Source: Pectobacterium actinidiae (lineage in GTDB: Bacteria; Pseudomonadota; Gammaproteobacteria; Enterobacterales; Enterobacteriaceae). Taken from it: a DNA stretch of 64,000 nucleotides. Position numbers and translations under genes: made by a program. Under the pieces are notes generated by a model. It did not search any database. It saw only the letters and a program-made list of their open reading frames with translations, and was not told the origin of the DNA. Positions within the stretch are counted from its first letter, which is position 1; every line of letters begins with the position of its first letter. Where the stretch lies: positions 1 to 64,000 of the forward strand of contig NZ_JRMH01000001.1 in assembly GCF_000803315.1 (NCBI RefSeq), given 5' to 3'. Of the stretch, positions 38,055 to 48,923 are shown piece by piece.

Positions 38055-40013
38055 ATGATGAAAACCCCGACGTTTGCGCGTTATCGCTTTGCCTTCAAGT
38101 TGAGCTTTGCGATTGTGCTATCCCTGTTTCTGGGCTTCCACCTCCAGTTGGAAACGCCGCGCTGGTCGGTGCTGACGGCCGCGATTGTTGCCGCTGGCCC
38201 GGCGTTCGCTGCGGGTGGAGAACCATTTTCTGGCGCAATCCGCCATCGTGGTATTCTGCGCATTATTGGTACGTTTATCGGCTGTATCGGTGCACTTATT
38301 ATCATTATCGCCACCGTTCGCGCGCCCGTCGTGATGTTGATGCTGTGCTGTATTTGGGCAGGACTCTGCACCTGGGTTTCTTCGCTGGTTAAAGTCGAAA
38401 ACGCCTATATTTTCGGGCTGGCGGGTTATACCGCGCTGATTATTATTGTATCGACACAGGGAACGCCGTTGCTGACGCCGCAGTTTGCCGTGGAACGCTG
38501 TAGCGAGATTGTGCTGGGCATCGTCTGCGCCATTCTGGCGGATTTACTGTTCTCGCCGCGCTCGATCAAGCAGGATGTTGACCGCAGCATTGGTGAACTG
38601 CTGGTGGATCAGTATCGGCTATTGCAGCTAAGTATGAGCGGGGCGGAGAAAGAAGCGATAGACGCGGCATGGCATGCGCTGGTACGTAAAACGACCGCGC
38701 TAAATGGTATGCATAGCAGCCTGATGCTGGAGTCTTCACGCTGGCAGAACAGCAATCGCCGCTTAACATCGCTGCATACGCAATCGCTGACGATGATTAC
38801 ACAGGCGTGTGAAACCTATCTGATGTTGCAGGATGTCCCGACCCCTGTAAAAAGCAGCCTGAGATTGGTATTGGAACAGCCTGTTGAGTCGCCCCGCGAT
38901 GTGCATTGCCGTGTGAAAGCATTACGCCACGTGATTGCGGCTGATAGCCGCGATGTGCCGCCTACGTTGGTCAGTTGGGTTGGCGCGGCGACACGTTATC
39001 TGCTGCTGGCGAAGGGGGTGCAGACCAACGGACGTATTACGACGATAGAAGCTGACGTGCTGAACAGCGAGGTGGAAATTAAAGCGCCTTCGGCTGAAAC
39101 CCATCATGCCATGATCAACGGTTTACGCACCGGGGTGGCGACGGCGCTGGGCTGCCTGTTCTGGCTAAGCACTGGCTGGACTTCTGGCAGCGTATGTATG
39201 GTGATGATTGCGGTGGTAACGTCGCTTGCCATGCGGTTGCCAAACCCACAGATGATGGCGAAGGACTTTCTTTTTGGGACGATCTACGCACTGCCACTGG
39301 GTGCACTGATGTTCATGTTTATCATGCCATCAACGCAGCAAAGTATGCTGCTGCTGTGTCTGAGCCTGGGGGCGATGGCTTTCTTCCTCGGGCTTGAGGT
39401 ACAAAAGCGCCGACTGGGCTCGCTGGGCGCATTGGCCAGCACGATCAATATCCTGGTGCTGGATAATCCGATGACGTTCCACATTAGTCAGTTTCTGGAC
39501 AGCGCGATCGGCCAGATTATCGGCTGTTTTCTGGCGCTGATGGTGATCCTGCTGATCCGGGATAACACCAAAGCACATACGGGGAGAACGCTGTTAAACC
39601 GCTTTGTGTATGGCGCCGTCTCGGCATTAACGACCAACACAGCACGGCGTAAGGAAAACCACTTGCCAGCGCTGTATCAGCAGTTGTTCCTGCTGCTGAG
39701 TCGCTTCCCTGAAGACATTGCCAAGTATCGCCTTGCGCTGTGGCTGATCATCATGCACCAACGTTTAAGAACGCTAAATATTCCGCAGAACGCGGCGCTG
39801 TCTGCCTTTCATCGTCAGATTCGTGCGACGGCAGAACAGGTGATTTTGGCCCGACGCGATAGCACGCGCAGCCGCTATTTCACGCAACTGCTGGATGGGC
39901 TTGAACGTTATCAACAAATGCTGACAGAACAGCAACTTCCCGCGAGCATGACTGCGCCAGTGGGGCGATTGACTGGGATACTGCGTGATTACCAGCATGC
40001 GCTGAGCAACTAA
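38055..40013 (+). CDS. aaeB: Aromatic carboxylic acid efflux pump AaeB
   Basis: This 652-residue inner-membrane protein of the PET family exports p-hydroxybenzoate and related acids as a metabolic relief valve. Two membrane halves (about 14-165 and 355-495) are separated by cytoplasmic domains. The motif [24 protein letters not shown] and [10 protein letters not shown] are diagnostic of the family. It begins 8 bases after aaeA; two ATGs are adjacent (38055 and 38058). In a plant pathogen, plant phenolic acids are the likely substrates (inference). Confidence 0.94.
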   Translation: MMKTPTFARYRFAFKLSFAIVLSLFLGFHLQLETPRWSVLTAAIVAAGPAFAAGGEPFSGAIRHRGILRIIGTFIGCIGALIIIIATVRAPVVMLMLCCIWAGLCTWVSSLVKVENAYIFGLAGYTALIIIVSTQGTPLLTPQFAVERCSEIVLGIVCAILADLLFSPRSIKQDVDRSIGELLVDQYRLLQLSMSGAEKEAIDAAWHALVRKTTALNGMHSSLMLESSRWQNSNRRLTSLHTQSLTMITQACETYLMLQDVPTPVKSSLRLVLEQPVESPRDVHCRVKALRHVIAADSRDVPPTLVSWVGAATRYLLLAKGVQTNGRITTIEADVLNSEVEIKAPSAETHHAMINGLRTGVATALGCLFWLSTGWTSGSVCMVMIAVVTSLAMRLPNPQMMAKDFLFGTIYALPLGALMFMFIMPSTQQSMLLLCLSLGAMAFFLGLEVQKRRLGSLGALASTINILVLDNPMTFHISQFLDSAIGQIIGCFLALMVILLIRDNTKAHTGRTLLNRFVYGAVSALTTNTARRKENHLPALYQQLFLLLSRFPEDIAKYRLALWLIIMHQRLRTLNIPQNAALSAFHRQIRATAEQVILARRDSTRSRYFTQLLDGLERYQQMLTEQQLPASMTAPVGRLTGILRDYQHALSN

Positions 40014-40152
40014 TCTCAGTGGGTAACGCTACGCGATCAAACTAACGATTAATCCGAGAGTCGCGCAGATCGTGTCCATCACTTCTATACTGAATTATCT
40101 ATAGCTTCCCTCATAACGTCATGAGAAATGACTATTTTCAGGAGGTAACACG

Positions 40153-41607
40153 ATGTCAGGATACCATTTGCAGGATCATGAGCTGTTTAAAACGGGCTAC
40201 TTCGCTGCGGGGAAATGGCAGCAGGGCGGAGCCACTTTTGAGGTGGTGAATCCGGCGACGGGTGAATTGATTGCCAGCGTAGCGAAAGCGGGAAAGAAAG
40301 AGACTCAGGCGGCCATTGATGCTGCCTATGCCGCATTCCCCGCCTGGAAGCGTAAAACCGCGAAGGAACGTTCTGAGATTCTGTATCGCTGGTACGAACT
40401 GATTCTGGAGAATAAACGCTATCTGGCAGAGTTGATGACCGCTGAGCAGGGCAAGCCAGTACAGGAAGCGGAAGGCGAAGTCGTCTATGCGGCGAATTTC
40501 ATTCAGTGGTTTGCTGAGCAGGGAAAACGTGTCAACGGCGAGATCATTCCACCTGCCAAGTCTGGCTCGAAGATTTATGCCACGCGTGAACCCGTTGGGG
40601 TCGTTGTTGCGATTACGCCGTGGAATTTTCCGCTGGCGATGCTGACGCGTAAGCTGGGGCCTGCGCTGGCGGCGGGGTGTACCGGTGTGATCAAACCCGC
40701 TAATAACACGCCGTTGTCTGCGTTTGCGCTGTTAGCGCTGGCACAGCAGGCGGGTGTGCCGGATGGCGTACTCAACGGCGTCGCGGGCGATACGCAGGCG
40801 ATTAGCGATACCGTCATGGCGAGCGATAAAGTACGCAAAATCTCCTTTACTGGCTCTACGGCGGTAGGGAAAACGCTGGTGCGCAACGCGGCAGACACCA
40901 TGAAGAAAGTGTCGATGGAGCTGGGCGGCAACGCGCCTTATATCGTGTTTGATGACGCGGATATTCAGGCTGCGGTGAAAGGTGCGATCGCTAATCGCTT
41001 CCGCAATGCGGGTCAGGTCTGCGTCAGCGCCAACCGGTTTTATATTCAGGACGGCGTCTACGATGAGTTTGTTTCTCTGCTCGCGGAAGAAGTGAAAAAA
41101 CTGAAGGTCGGTAACGGTATGGATGACGGCGTCGTGCTCGGTCCGCTGATTGACGATGCCGCCGTCGAGAAGGTGGAAAAGCACGTTAATGACGCGGTGG
41201 AAAAAGGGGGTAAGACGCTTGTTGGTGGTAAACGACACAAGCTGGGTCACAGCTTCTTTGAACCGACGGTGATTGTTGATGCCAATGAAGCGATGCTGCT
41301 GGCGCAGGAGGAAACCTTTGGTCCGGTCGCCCCGTGTTTCCGTTTCAAAACGGAAGAAGAGGTGATTGAACGCGCCAACAATACGCCGTTTGGTCTGGCT
41401 GCCTACTTCTACAGCCAGAATTTGCAGCGTGTATTCCGCGTGGCAGAAGCGCTGGAGAGCGGCATGATTGGCATTAACGAATGCGCGGTTTCAACCGAAT
41501 TGGCACCATTTGGTGGTGTGAAAGAATCGGGATTGGGCCGCGAAGGCTCGGTATTGGGGCTGGATGAATTTTTGGAAGTGAAAACCTGGCATCTGGGCGG
41601 GTTGTAA
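40153..41607 (+). CDS. gabD: NAD(P)-dependent succinate-semialdehyde dehydrogenase
   Basis: This 484-residue aldehyde dehydrogenase oxidises succinic semialdehyde to succinate, most likely with NADP. It has the cofactor segment TPWNFPLAMLTRKLGPALAAGC, GSTAVGKTL, the general base in MELGGNAPYIVFDDAD and the catalytic cysteine in GQVCVSANRF. The start has an almost perfect AGGAGGT site. There is no gabT or gabP nearby, so it might serve another aldehyde; its place behind aaeXAB could link it to aromatic compound breakdown. Confidence 0.9.
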   Translation: MSGYHLQDHELFKTGYFAAGKWQQGGATFEVVNPATGELIASVAKAGKKETQAAIDAAYAAFPAWKRKTAKERSEILYRWYELILENKRYLAELMTAEQGKPVQEAEGEVVYAANFIQWFAEQGKRVNGEIIPPAKSGSKIYATREPVGVVVAITPWNFPLAMLTRKLGPALAAGCTGVIKPANNTPLSAFALLALAQQAGVPDGVLNGVAGDTQAISDTVMASDKVRKISFTGSTAVGKTLVRNAADTMKKVSMELGGNAPYIVFDDADIQAAVKGAIANRFRNAGQVCVSANRFYIQDGVYDEFVSLLAEEVKKLKVGNGMDDGVVLGPLIDDAAVEKVEKHVNDAVEKGGKTLVGGKRHKLGHSFFEPTVIVDANEAMLLAQEETFGPVAPCFRFKTEEEVIERANNTPFGLAAYFYSQNLQRVFRVAEALESGMIGINECAVSTELAPFGGVKESGLGREGSVLGLDEFLEVKTWHLGGL

Positions 41608-41645
41608 TCAAGGTGAGAATGAACCCAATCGGGAGCGAGTGATGT

Positions 41646-41677
41646 ACGGGATGAGTGAGGCATACTCCTCATCCCGT
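41646..41677. terminator. Two-way terminator between gabD and darP
   Basis: A perfect 10-bp stem (ACGGGATGAG with CTCATCCCGT) lies between these convergent genes, 8 bases past the darP stop. No U-tract is seen. Confidence 0.55.
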
Positions 41678-41685
41678 TGTCGCCA

Positions 41686-42237
41686 TTAGTCCGTGGTTTC
41701 AGCTAGCTCACGCAGATACTGGAAGATCTGGCGGGCGGATTTCGGCGGTTTATTCGTCGCTTTCTCTTTCTGCGCATTACGCACCAGAGAACGCAACTGT
41801 TGGCGGTCAGCATGGGGATACAATGCCAGAATATCGGGAACCACATCGTCGCCCTCGGCAATCAGACGGTCGCGCAGTTGTTCCAGCTTGTGGAACAACG
41901 CCACTTGCTGATTATGACGGTTGTTAAGCTTATCCAGTGCGGTTTGGATCGGCTCTGGATCGCGGGCGCGCAGCATTTTACCAATCAGCTGTAGCTGACG
42001 GCGGCGGCCTTCTTTCTTGATCCGCTGTGCCAGTTCTACTGCCGCACGCAGATCGTCGTCCAACGGGATCTTCTCCAAGGCGTTTTTGCCCAGATCGACC
42101 AATTCTGCGCCGAGATCCTTCAGCGCTTCGGCATCGCGCTTTATTTCGCTTTTGCTGACCCAGATAATTTCATCATCTTCGTCGTCTTCTTGGTTCTCTG
42201 GGACGTCGTTCAGCCAGTCTTCGTACTTTTGCTTCAT
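41686..42237 (-). CDS. darP: Ribosome-associated protein DarP (YjgA)
   Basis: This 183-residue acidic/basic helical protein acts as a late assembly factor of the 50S subunit. It has the strongly acidic N-terminus [20 protein letters not shown] and the C-terminal [19 protein letters not shown] seen in E. coli YjgA. It is divergent from pmbA, as in E. coli. Its 5' region contains a 14-bp palindrome. Confidence 0.96.
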   Translation of the reverse strand: MKQKYEDWLNDVPENQEDDEDDEIIWVSKSEIKRDAEALKDLGAELVDLGKNALEKIPLDDDLRAAVELAQRIKKEGRRRQLQLIGKMLRARDPEPIQTALDKLNNRHNQQVALFHKLEQLRDRLIAEGDDVVPDILALYPHADRQQLRSLVRNAQKEKATNKPPKSARQIFQYLRELAETTD

Positions 42238-42274
42238 GGTTGGCTCCTAAAAAGTGTCCAGGAGCAATTCGTAA

Positions 42275-42288
42275 CGCTACGCGTAGCG
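42275..42288. promoter_or_regulatory. 14-bp palindrome in the darP leader
   Basis: CGCTACGCGTAGCG is a perfect palindrome 38 bases before the darP ATG, and GGAGC and GCTCC arms flank it. It could be an operator or a leader hairpin. The rest of the 296-base darP-pmbA gap holds a partial palindromic repeat. Confidence 0.4.
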
Positions 42289-42413
42289 GCTCCGGGATGG
42301 TGAACAGCGCGCCCACCAGAAAAAAAGAGGCTGATACTAACAGGTTTGGGCTTTGGGCGAAATTGTCCGTAGATCCTGTTAGACTAGAAAGCATTATGCT
42401 ACACCATTTTATG

Positions 42414-42451
42414 CTCGTCATACTTCACGTTACCTGTGTGTTGGCTGCGTG
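42414..42451. repeat. Degenerate half-copy of the palindromic intergenic repeat
   Basis: CGTCATACTTCA followed by CTGTGTGTTGGCTGCGT matches the left end of copy 3 (60780-60825) with a few changes. The right half is missing. Confidence 0.6.
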
Positions 42452-42533
42452 AAGTCTGTAGAGTATACGCCCCTTTTATGCTCGTTGCGGGGATGATGAT
42501 GGTGAGCTTTCTTCCACTCATTATGGCAGAACA

Positions 42534-43874
42534 ATGACGATAACTACTCAGGTTGCAGAGCAGCGTAAAGCGCTGGAACTCGCGGTTGCTCAGGCGCTGG
42601 AACTGGCGCGTGCCGGTTCTGATGCGGCAGAAGTCGCGGTGTCAAAAACGACGGGCATTAGCGTCAGTACCCGTTATGGTGAGGTTGAAAATGTTGAATT
42701 CAACAGCGATGGCGCGTTGGGCATTACGGTTTATCACCAACAGCGTAAAGGCAGCGCATCGTCTACCGATCTCAGCCCGGATGCGATAGCCCGTACCGTA
42801 CAGGCCGCGCTGGATATTGCGCGTTATACCTCTGTCGATCCTTTTGCTGGCCCGGCGGATCGGGATCTTCTGGCGTTCGACGCGCCGGATCTGGATCTGT
42901 TTCATCCGACCGAGCTGGATGCGGATCGTGGCATTGAATTAGCCGCTCGCGCAGAGCAGGCGGCGTTACAGGCTGACAAGCGCATTACTAACACCGAAGG
43001 CGGCAGTTTTAACAGCCACTACGGCGTGAAGGTGTTCGGCAATAGCCACGGCCTGCTGAAAAGTTACTGCTCTAGCCGTCATTCCATGTCCAGCTGTGTG
43101 ATTGCCGAAGTGAATGGCGATATGGAGCGGGATTATGCCTATACCGTCGGCCGTGCGCTGGATGATTTGAGTAGCCCGGAATGGGTAGGCGAAGAGTGTG
43201 CGCGCCGCACGTTATCTCGCTTGTCACCGCGTAAACTGCCCACCATGCAGGCACCGGTAATGTTCTCTGCGGAAGTGGCGACCGGCCTGTTTGGTCATTT
43301 GGTTGGTGCGATCAGCGGCGGCAGCGTTTATCGTAAATCCACTTTCCTGCTGGATAAACTGGGTCAGCAGATTCTGCCGGAATGGCTGACGATTGAAGAA
43401 CAACCGCATCTGCTGAGAGGGCTGGCCTCTACGCCGTTCGATAGTGAAGGCGTGCGGACGCAGGCGCGTGAAATTGTGAAGGCTGGCGTATTGCAGACCT
43501 GGCTCATGACAAGCTACTCCGCGCGTAAGCTGGGTATGCAGAGCACCGGTCACGCGGGGGGAATTCATAACTGGCGGATTGCCGGACAGGGTCTGGATTT
43601 CAACGGTATGTTGAAACAGATGGGCAAAGGCCTGCTGGTGACTGAATTGATGGGGCAGGGTGTAAGCGGTGTGACGGGGGACTATTCCCGTGGAGCATCC
43701 GGCTTCTGGGTCGAAAACGGCGAAATTCAATATCCGGTCAGTGAGATTACGATCGCAGGTAACCTGAAAGACATGCTGCGTAACATTGTGACGGTGGGGA
43801 ATGATATCGAAACCCGAAGCAATATCCAGTGTGGTTCTGTTCTGCTGCCTGATATGAAGATCGCAGGGGAATAA
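42534..43874 (+). CDS. pmbA: TldE/PmbA, partner of TldD
   Basis: This 446-residue protein forms the TldD-TldE metalloprotease heterodimer; it lacks the zinc-binding HExxxH motif and helps form the substrate channel. Typical segments are [20 protein letters not shown] and [21 protein letters not shown]. The length equals that of E. coli PmbA (450) within a few residues. The start ATG at 42534 has a weak ribosome-binding site. Confidence 0.96.
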   Translation: MTITTQVAEQRKALELAVAQALELARAGSDAAEVAVSKTTGISVSTRYGEVENVEFNSDGALGITVYHQQRKGSASSTDLSPDAIARTVQAALDIARYTSVDPFAGPADRDLLAFDAPDLDLFHPTELDADRGIELAARAEQAALQADKRITNTEGGSFNSHYGVKVFGNSHGLLKSYCSSRHSMSSCVIAEVNGDMERDYAYTVGRALDDLSSPEWVGEECARRTLSRLSPRKLPTMQAPVMFSAEVATGLFGHLVGAISGGSVYRKSTFLLDKLGQQILPEWLTIEEQPHLLRGLASTPFDSEGVRTQAREIVKAGVLQTWLMTSYSARKLGMQSTGHAGGIHNWRIAGQGLDFNGMLKQMGKGLLVTELMGQGVSGVTGDYSRGASGFWVENGEIQYPVSEITIAGNLKDMLRNIVTVGNDIETRSNIQCGSVLLPDMKIAGE

Positions 43875-43896
43875 GTCTGCTCTTTGAGTAACCGTC

Positions 43897-43918
43897 GCCG
43901 TCGGCAGTGTCCGACGGC
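43897..43918. terminator. Two-way terminator between pmbA and rnk
   Basis: An 8-bp stem (GCCGTCGG with CCGACGGC, 6-base loop) lies in the 60-base gap between these convergent genes. Confidence 0.6.
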
Positions 43919-43934
43919 TGTTACTCTCTCTGGC

Positions 43935-44345
43935 TTAGCGGTGGTATTCGCCAGCGGCTTCAGGTTGATAGAGTAGTTCTAGTACTTCAATTCGCGTTTC
44001 TTCACCGTTTGGCAATTGCCAGGTGATAGCATTTCCCACATGCATTCCCAATAGTGCCGCGCCCAGCGGAGCCATCACCGACAGCGGTTCTTGACTGTCC
44101 TTCACCGCGGCCGGATAAACCAGCGTTCGGATATGCTCTTCGTTGGTATTCAGATCGCGGAAACGCACCCGACTATTCATGGTGACGACATGTGAGGGTA
44201 TCGATGCCGAAGGCAGAATGTCCGCCCGATCCAGCTCCTCATTTAACGCCTGCGCGATATCGCTGTCCGCAAAGGCGGGCTGCTCCAATAACATATCCAG
44301 ACGTTCTGCATCCAATTCACTGATTGTCAGGTTAGGTTTCGTCAT
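43935..44345 (-). CDS. rnk: Nucleoside diphosphate kinase regulator Rnk
   Basis: This 136-residue GreA-like protein binds RNA polymerase near the secondary channel but has a short coiled coil that cannot reach the active site. It keeps the FKBP-like C-terminal domain: [21 protein letters not shown] and the leucine-rich [12 protein letters not shown]. Length and start match E. coli Rnk. It is a single gene between pmbA and npr. Confidence 0.95.
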   Translation of the reverse strand: MTKPNLTISELDAERLDMLLEQPAFADSDIAQALNEELDRADILPSASIPSHVVTMNSRVRFRDLNTNEEHIRTLVYPAAVKDSQEPLSVMAPLGAALLGMHVGNAITWQLPNGEETRIEVLELLYQPEAAGEYHR

Positions 44346-44375
44346 ACTCCTCTCCAGTTGGTATTTTCAGATGAT

Positions 44376-44409
44376 ATAAAAATAACCCCCGCGCCCAAAG
44401 GAGCAGGGG
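44376..44409 (-). terminator. Terminator of the npr operon
   Basis: On the minus strand a CCCCTGC...GCGCGGGG stem with an imperfect middle runs into TTATTTTTAT. It lies 100 bases past the npr stop. Confidence 0.55.
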
Positions 44410-44508
44410 ATATAAGAAAATATGATAGTAGGGATAGTAGGAGGTTCGGAGAGGAAAGTGAAGCGATGCTTGCTATAGAGGCTTTCAGATAGCCTGCTAA
44501 GGAAATCG

Positions 44509-44781
44509 CTAGTCTTCGTCGAACCCGGCTTCAAACAGCCCGATGACGGCGGCAAGCGCCTGTTCTTCATCCGGGCCAGTGGCTTCCACCTCAATGAGAC
44601 GCCCTTTAGCCGAGTCCAGCATCAGCATGGCAATCACGCTGCTGGCTTCGGCTTCAGTGCCGCTGTCATTACGCAGTATCACTTCTGCATCAAAGCTCTG
44701 CACCAGCTCGAATAACTTCATGGCTGGGCGAGCGTGCATGCCCAGCTTGTTTTTGATTTCAACCGTTTGCCGGACTGTCAT
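44509..44781 (-). CDS. npr: Nitrogen-PTS phosphocarrier protein NPr
   Basis: This 90-residue HPr-like protein carries phosphate from PtsP to PtsN in the nitrogen-related phosphotransferase system. The phosphorylated histidine is His16 in [12 protein letters not shown], and the regulatory serine region LLMLDSAKG is kept. The length is identical to E. coli NPr. It is the last gene of the rpoN-hpf-ptsN-rapZ-npr order. Confidence 0.97.
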   Translation of the reverse strand: MTVRQTVEIKNKLGMHARPAMKLFELVQSFDAEVILRNDSGTEAEASSVIAMLMLDSAKGRLIEVEATGPDEEQALAAVIGLFEAGFDED

Positions 44782-44812
44782 AGGTTACCTGATTGTACTG
44801 GTTTGCCGACGA

Positions 44813-45670
44813 TTACGCGGGTTTACGTTTTTCCAGCGTACGGTGACGTGACTGTACGTTTTTACCGCGTGAGCGGAAGTAGTCTGCCAGTTGTTCAGCG
44901 ACGTAAACAGAACGGTGTTTACCGCCGGTACAGCCAATGGCGACAGTCAGGTAGCTGCGGTTGTTGGTTTCCAGCATCGGCAGCCACAGTTCCAGATAGC
45001 TGCGGGTCTGATAGATGAAGTTGTGAACTTCGGTATGCCTGTCGAGGAAGGACGCAACGGGCTTATCCAAACCGGTCATTGGACGCAGTTTCGGATCCCA
45101 GTGCGGGTTCGGCAGGAAACGCACGTCAAACACGTAATCCGCATCGATAGGGATACCGTGCTTGAAGCCGAACGATTCGAACACCATCGTGAGCTCACGT
45201 TCTCGCTTGCCGAGCAGTCGGGTACGCAGCATTTCGGCCAGTTCATGCACCGACATCTCTGAGGTGTCGATAATCAGATCGGCGCGTGAACGCAGCGGTT
45301 CCAGCAGGTCGCTTTCTTCATCAATGGCACTTTCCAGTGACAGATTCTTGCTGGACAGCGGGTGAAGGCGGCGGGTATCGCTATAGCGACGAATCAGCGT
45401 ATTACGATCGGCATCCAGAAACAGCAGTTGAGGCGAGAAGCTGGGTGGCAGTTGCTCCATGGCATGCTCGAAGATCTCTGGTGATTCCGGCATATTGCGC
45501 ACGTCAATGCTGACTGCTGCGGAAATGTTACGTGCCGCAAGCGTATTAGCCAGTTCTGGCAGTAGAACAACGGGCAGGTTATCTACACAGTAGAACCCCA
45601 TATCTTCCAATGCACGCAGGGCGACAGATTTTCCTGAACCTGAACGACCGCTGACAATCATCAGCACCAT
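44813..45670 (-). CDS. rapZ: RNase adapter protein RapZ
   Basis: This 285-residue protein binds the small RNA GlmZ and hands it to RNase E, thereby controlling GlmS and amino-sugar supply. It has Walker A GRSGSGKS at 8-15, the C-terminal RNA-binding [10 protein letters not shown] and the basic end [12 protein letters not shown] 45670 (MVLMIVSG) matches E. coli; the extension to 45691 adds seven residues and is unlikely. Confidence 0.97.
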   Translation of the reverse strand: MVLMIVSGRSGSGKSVALRALEDMGFYCVDNLPVVLLPELANTLAARNISAAVSIDVRNMPESPEIFEHAMEQLPPSFSPQLLFLDADRNTLIRRYSDTRRLHPLSSKNLSLESAIDEESDLLEPLRSRADLIIDTSEMSVHELAEMLRTRLLGKRERELTMVFESFGFKHGIPIDADYVFDVRFLPNPHWDPKLRPMTGLDKPVASFLDRHTEVHNFIYQTRSYLELWLPMLETNNRSYLTVAIGCTGGKHRSVYVAEQLADYFRSRGKNVQSRHRTLEKRKPA

Positions 45671-45830
45671 CTGACGACTCCCCTCTGGCAACGTGATGGC
45701 GAATTTTCATTGCCACTGTTTTTATAAAGTGATGTATAGCTAAAAAAATGACGGCTTAGCGCATGGATTGCAAGTATTCTCTGAATCCACCGCGAATCGC
45801 CCGTCATCGTGAACATGACAACCATCCGGC

Positions 45831-46304
45831 TTAACCGGCTTCCGTCATAATCTGGTACAGCTCTTCATCGCTTTGCGCCGCACGCAGGCGTCGGCAAACC
45901 GTTTTATCCGCCAGCCGCTTGGCAACAAGCGACAGGGTATGCAAATGGGTTTTACATTGTTCCGCTGGAACCAGCAAGGCAAAAAGCAGATCAACGGCCT
46001 GATTATCAATGGCATCGAAAGCGATCGGTTGCTCTAACTGGATGAAGACACCGATGGCACCCAGCGCATTATCGTCTTCCAGCTTGCCGTGAGGAATAGC
46101 AATGCCGCCGCCGATTCCGGTGCTGCCCATGCGTTCGCGGGTCAGGATGGCATCAAAGATAATCTGCGAAGGAATATTGAGCTGCTTGGCGGCCAGCTCG
46201 CTGATAATTTCCAATGCCCGTTTCTTACTTTGGCAGTGGACGGTGCTTCGGGTGCACTCAGGACGTAATACGGTGCTGAGTTGCAATACGGGATCGTGGT
46301 TCAT
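45831..46304 (-). CDS. ptsN: Nitrogen-PTS enzyme IIA (PtsN)
   Basis: This 157-residue cytoplasmic protein is the end acceptor of the nitrogen PTS. Unphosphorylated PtsN inhibits TrkA and stimulates KdpD. The active histidine is about His72 in GIAIPHGKLED, and the CQSKKRALEIISELAAKQL region is conserved. ATG 46304 (MNHDPVLQL) corresponds to the E. coli start. It is a few residues shorter at the C-terminus than E. coli PtsN (163). Confidence 0.96.
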   Translation of the reverse strand: MNHDPVLQLSTVLRPECTRSTVHCQSKKRALEIISELAAKQLNIPSQIIFDAILTRERMGSTGIGGGIAIPHGKLEDDNALGAIGVFIQLEQPIAFDAIDNQAVDLLFALLVPAEQCKTHLHTLSLVAKRLADKTVCRRLRAAQSDEELYQIMTEAG

Positions 46305-46374
46305 TTTATTTTCACTTAACAACGCTTTCACTTCTGGTGATCCCGACCCACCCGATGGATGGGCCGAGTTTGTT

Positions 46375-46394
46375 CCTTTGCCAAACGGCAAAGG
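46375..46394 (-). promoter_or_regulatory. Stem-loop between hpf and ptsN
   Basis: A perfect 8-bp stem (CCTTTGCC with GGCAAAGG, AAAC loop) lies 6 bases past the hpf stop. It may set the ratio between hpf and ptsN; no U-tract is present. Confidence 0.6.
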
Positions 46395-46400
46395 AGAAAA

Positions 46401-46688
46401 TTAGTGCTGCTTGAGTTTATCTTTATGCTTATTGAGCTGTCTCGCCAGCTTATCAATCAATAAATCTATCGCCGCGTACATATCTTCCGCTTCTGAGGTT
46501 GCATGCAGCTCACCGCCATTAACGTGAAGCGTGGCCTCGGCAATTTGCTGAACTTTTTCCACTCTCAATACCACATTGACCTGATTAATCCGGTCAAAAT
46601 ACTGCTCTAATTTGGCAAACTTGCCGTTCACAAAATCACGCAGTGGTTCAGTGATATCGATGTGGTGTCCGGTAATGTTGAGCTGCAT
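46401..46688 (-). CDS. hpf: Ribosome hibernation promoting factor Hpf
   Basis: This 95-residue short-form factor binds the 30S decoding region and with RMF converts ribosomes to inactive 100S dimers in stationary phase. It starts MQLNITGHHIDITEPLRDF and ends LARQLNKHKDKLKQH, as in E. coli. ATG 46688 gives the same length as in E. coli; the upstream in-frame start at 46715 is not supported. Confidence 0.97.
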   Translation of the reverse strand: MQLNITGHHIDITEPLRDFVNGKFAKLEQYFDRINQVNVVLRVEKVQQIAEATLHVNGGELHATSEAEDMYAAIDLLIDKLARQLNKHKDKLKQH

Positions 46689-46711
46689 AGCGTCTTCCTT
46701 CTCTGTTGAGA

Positions 46712-48145
46712 TCAAACCAGTTGTTTACGCTGATTTGATGGTGGGATAGATAAAGACTCTCTGTATTTTGCCACGGTTCGACGTGCCACGATGATGCCCT
46801 GATCGGAGAGCAGCGCCGTCAGCTTGCTATCGCTCAGTGGCTTCACGGGGTTTTCCGCTGCAATAAGCTTCTTCACCAACGCGCGGATTGCCGTTGACGA
46901 CGCTTCTCCGCCGCTATCGGTATTAACGTGGCTGGAGAAGAAATATTTTAGCTCAAAAATGCCGCGCGGGCTGTGCAGGAACTTCTGTGTCGTCACGCGT
47001 GAGATGGTGGATTCATGCATATCCACTGCCTGCGCGATGTCTGCCAGTACCATGGGCTTCATGAATTCTTCACCCTGCTCGAAGAAATCCTGCTGCTGTT
47101 CGACGATACAGCGGGTTACCTTTAGCAGCGTGTCATTGCGACTTTCCAGACTTTTGATGAGCCAGCGCGCTTCTTGCAGATTGCTGCGGATAAATTGTCC
47201 GTCGCTGTCGTTGCGCGCGCTATTGCCCAGCGCCGCGTATTGCTGATTAATCTGCAAGCGGGGAACGCTGTCGGTGTTGAGTTCAACGGACCAGATTCCC
47301 TGAACTTTACGTACCAGCACATCAGGGATGACGTATTCAGATTCGCCCGTGTTGATCGATTGCCCCGGACGGGGATCGAGTGATTGAATCAACGCCAGTG
47401 CTTCTTTCAGCACCTCTTCTTTCAGGCGTGTGATACGGATCAGGCTGCGGAAATCATGGTTGGCTAACAGATCGAGATGATCGCTGACGATCAGGCGTGC
47501 TTCGGCCAGACGTGGCGTGTCGTCGGCGAACTGGGAAAGTTGCACCAGCAGACAATCACGCAGGTCGCGGGCCGCGACGCCAATAGGATCGAAGCGCTGC
47601 ACGCGTTTGAGTACGGCTTCAACTTCTTCCAGCGTTACGTCGTCGTCACCGATACTGTCAAGAATGTCTTCCAGCGGCACGGTCAGGTAGCCAGTGTTGT
47701 CCACGGCATCGACGATAGAGGTCGCAATGGCCGCATCGGTGTCTGAAAACGGTGTCAGCTCCACCTGCCACATCAGGTAATCCTGAAGCGTTTGCGTGGT
47801 TTCGCCTTGATAAATTGGCAGCTCTTCATCGCGGTAGTCGGTGCCCGTGCCCGACGGTGTGCCTGCGGAGTAAATTTCATCCCAGGTAGCATCGAGCGGC
47901 AGTTCTTCAGGCATGTCCCTTTGCTCAAGGGCTTCACCGGTATCCAGTGAATCGCTGTCTGCCTTTTCAAATGACTCGATTTCGTCGTGCTGATCCGTTT
48001 GTTCGAGCAACGGATTGCTTTCCAGCGCCAGTTGAATCTCCTGTTGCAATTCAAGCGTGGACAGTTGCAACAGGCGGATAGCCTGTTGGAGCTGTGGAGT
48101 CATGGCCAGTTGCTGGCTAAGCCTGAGTTGCAAACCTTGCTTCAT
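46712..48145 (-). CDS. rpoN: RNA polymerase sigma-54 factor
   Basis: This 477-residue sigma factor directs RNA polymerase to -24/-12 promoters and needs ATP-driven activators such as NtrC. The Q- and L-rich region I ([31 protein letters not shown]) is followed by an acidic region II, the core-binding domain and the C-terminal RpoN box [11 protein letters not shown]. It lies between lptB and hpf, as in E. coli. In this window the aap operon has a promoter of this type. Confidence 0.98.
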   Translation of the reverse strand: MKQGLQLRLSQQLAMTPQLQQAIRLLQLSTLELQQEIQLALESNPLLEQTDQHDEIESFEKADSDSLDTGEALEQRDMPEELPLDATWDEIYSAGTPSGTGTDYRDEELPIYQGETTQTLQDYLMWQVELTPFSDTDAAIATSIVDAVDNTGYLTVPLEDILDSIGDDDVTLEEVEAVLKRVQRFDPIGVAARDLRDCLLVQLSQFADDTPRLAEARLIVSDHLDLLANHDFRSLIRITRLKEEVLKEALALIQSLDPRPGQSINTGESEYVIPDVLVRKVQGIWSVELNTDSVPRLQINQQYAALGNSARNDSDGQFIRSNLQEARWLIKSLESRNDTLLKVTRCIVEQQQDFFEQGEEFMKPMVLADIAQAVDMHESTISRVTTQKFLHSPRGIFELKYFFSSHVNTDSGGEASSTAIRALVKKLIAAENPVKPLSDSKLTALLSDQGIIVARRTVAKYRESLSIPPSNQRKQLV

Positions 48146-48194
48146 AAATCGCGCTAACGTCCCATAAGTGCTGCAAAGAGAAAATATTACCCTA

Positions 48195-48920
48195 TCAGAG
48201 TCGGAAGCCTTCGCCCAGATAGACGCGTTTCACCTGTTCATCGGCCAGAATATCGGTCGGTGAACCGTGGGCGATCAGGTTGCCCTGACTCACGATATAG
48301 GCTCGTTCACACACATCAAGCGTTTCGCGGACGTTATGATCGGTAATCAACACGCCAAGCCCGCTGTCACGCAGATGCTCAATGATTTTTTTAATATCCA
48401 GTACGGAGATCGGGTCTACGCCCGCAAACGGTTCATCCAGCAGAATGAACTTCGGATTCGCTGCCAGCGCACGCGCAATCTCTACGCGGCGTCTTTCTCC
48501 GCCGGACAGCGATTGTCCCAGACTATCGCGCAAATGAATAATATGGAATTCTTCCATTAGCTCATTGGCACGATCTTCCTGCTGTTCGGTCGTGAGATCT
48601 TTACGGATCTGTAACACCGCCATCAGATTGTCATAAACGCTTAAGCGACGGAAGATAGAGGCTTCCTGCGGCAGATAGCCGATACCGCGCAGCGCACGTT
48701 CGTGCAAAGGAAGCAGGCTGATGTCATCATCGTCAATGACGATGCGTCCTTCATCACGCGGGACGATGCCCACCACCATGTAGAACGTTGTCGTTTTGCC
48801 AGCACCGTTCGGCCCCAGCAGGCCGACGATTTCACCAGAATTAACGGTGAGGCTGACGTTTTCCACGACCTTACGGCCTTTGTACGCCTTGGCTAGATTT
48901 TCTGCGGTTAATGTTGCCAT
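48195..48920 (-). CDS. lptB: LPS export ABC transporter ATPase LptB
   Basis: This 241-residue ATPase drives extraction of lipopolysaccharide from the inner membrane with LptFG. It has Walker [10 protein letters not shown], the signature [15 protein letters not shown] and Walker [14 protein letters not shown], and the switch histidine in LITDHNVRE. It begins 3 bases after lptA and precedes rpoN. Confidence 0.98.
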   Translation of the reverse strand: MATLTAENLAKAYKGRKVVENVSLTVNSGEIVGLLGPNGAGKTTTFYMVVGIVPRDEGRIVIDDDDISLLPLHERALRGIGYLPQEASIFRRLSVYDNLMAVLQIRKDLTTEQQEDRANELMEEFHIIHLRDSLGQSLSGGERRRVEIARALAANPKFILLDEPFAGVDPISVLDIKKIIEHLRDSGLGVLITDHNVRETLDVCERAYIVSQGNLIAHGSPTDILADEQVKRVYLGEGFRL

Positions 48921-48923
48921 AAC

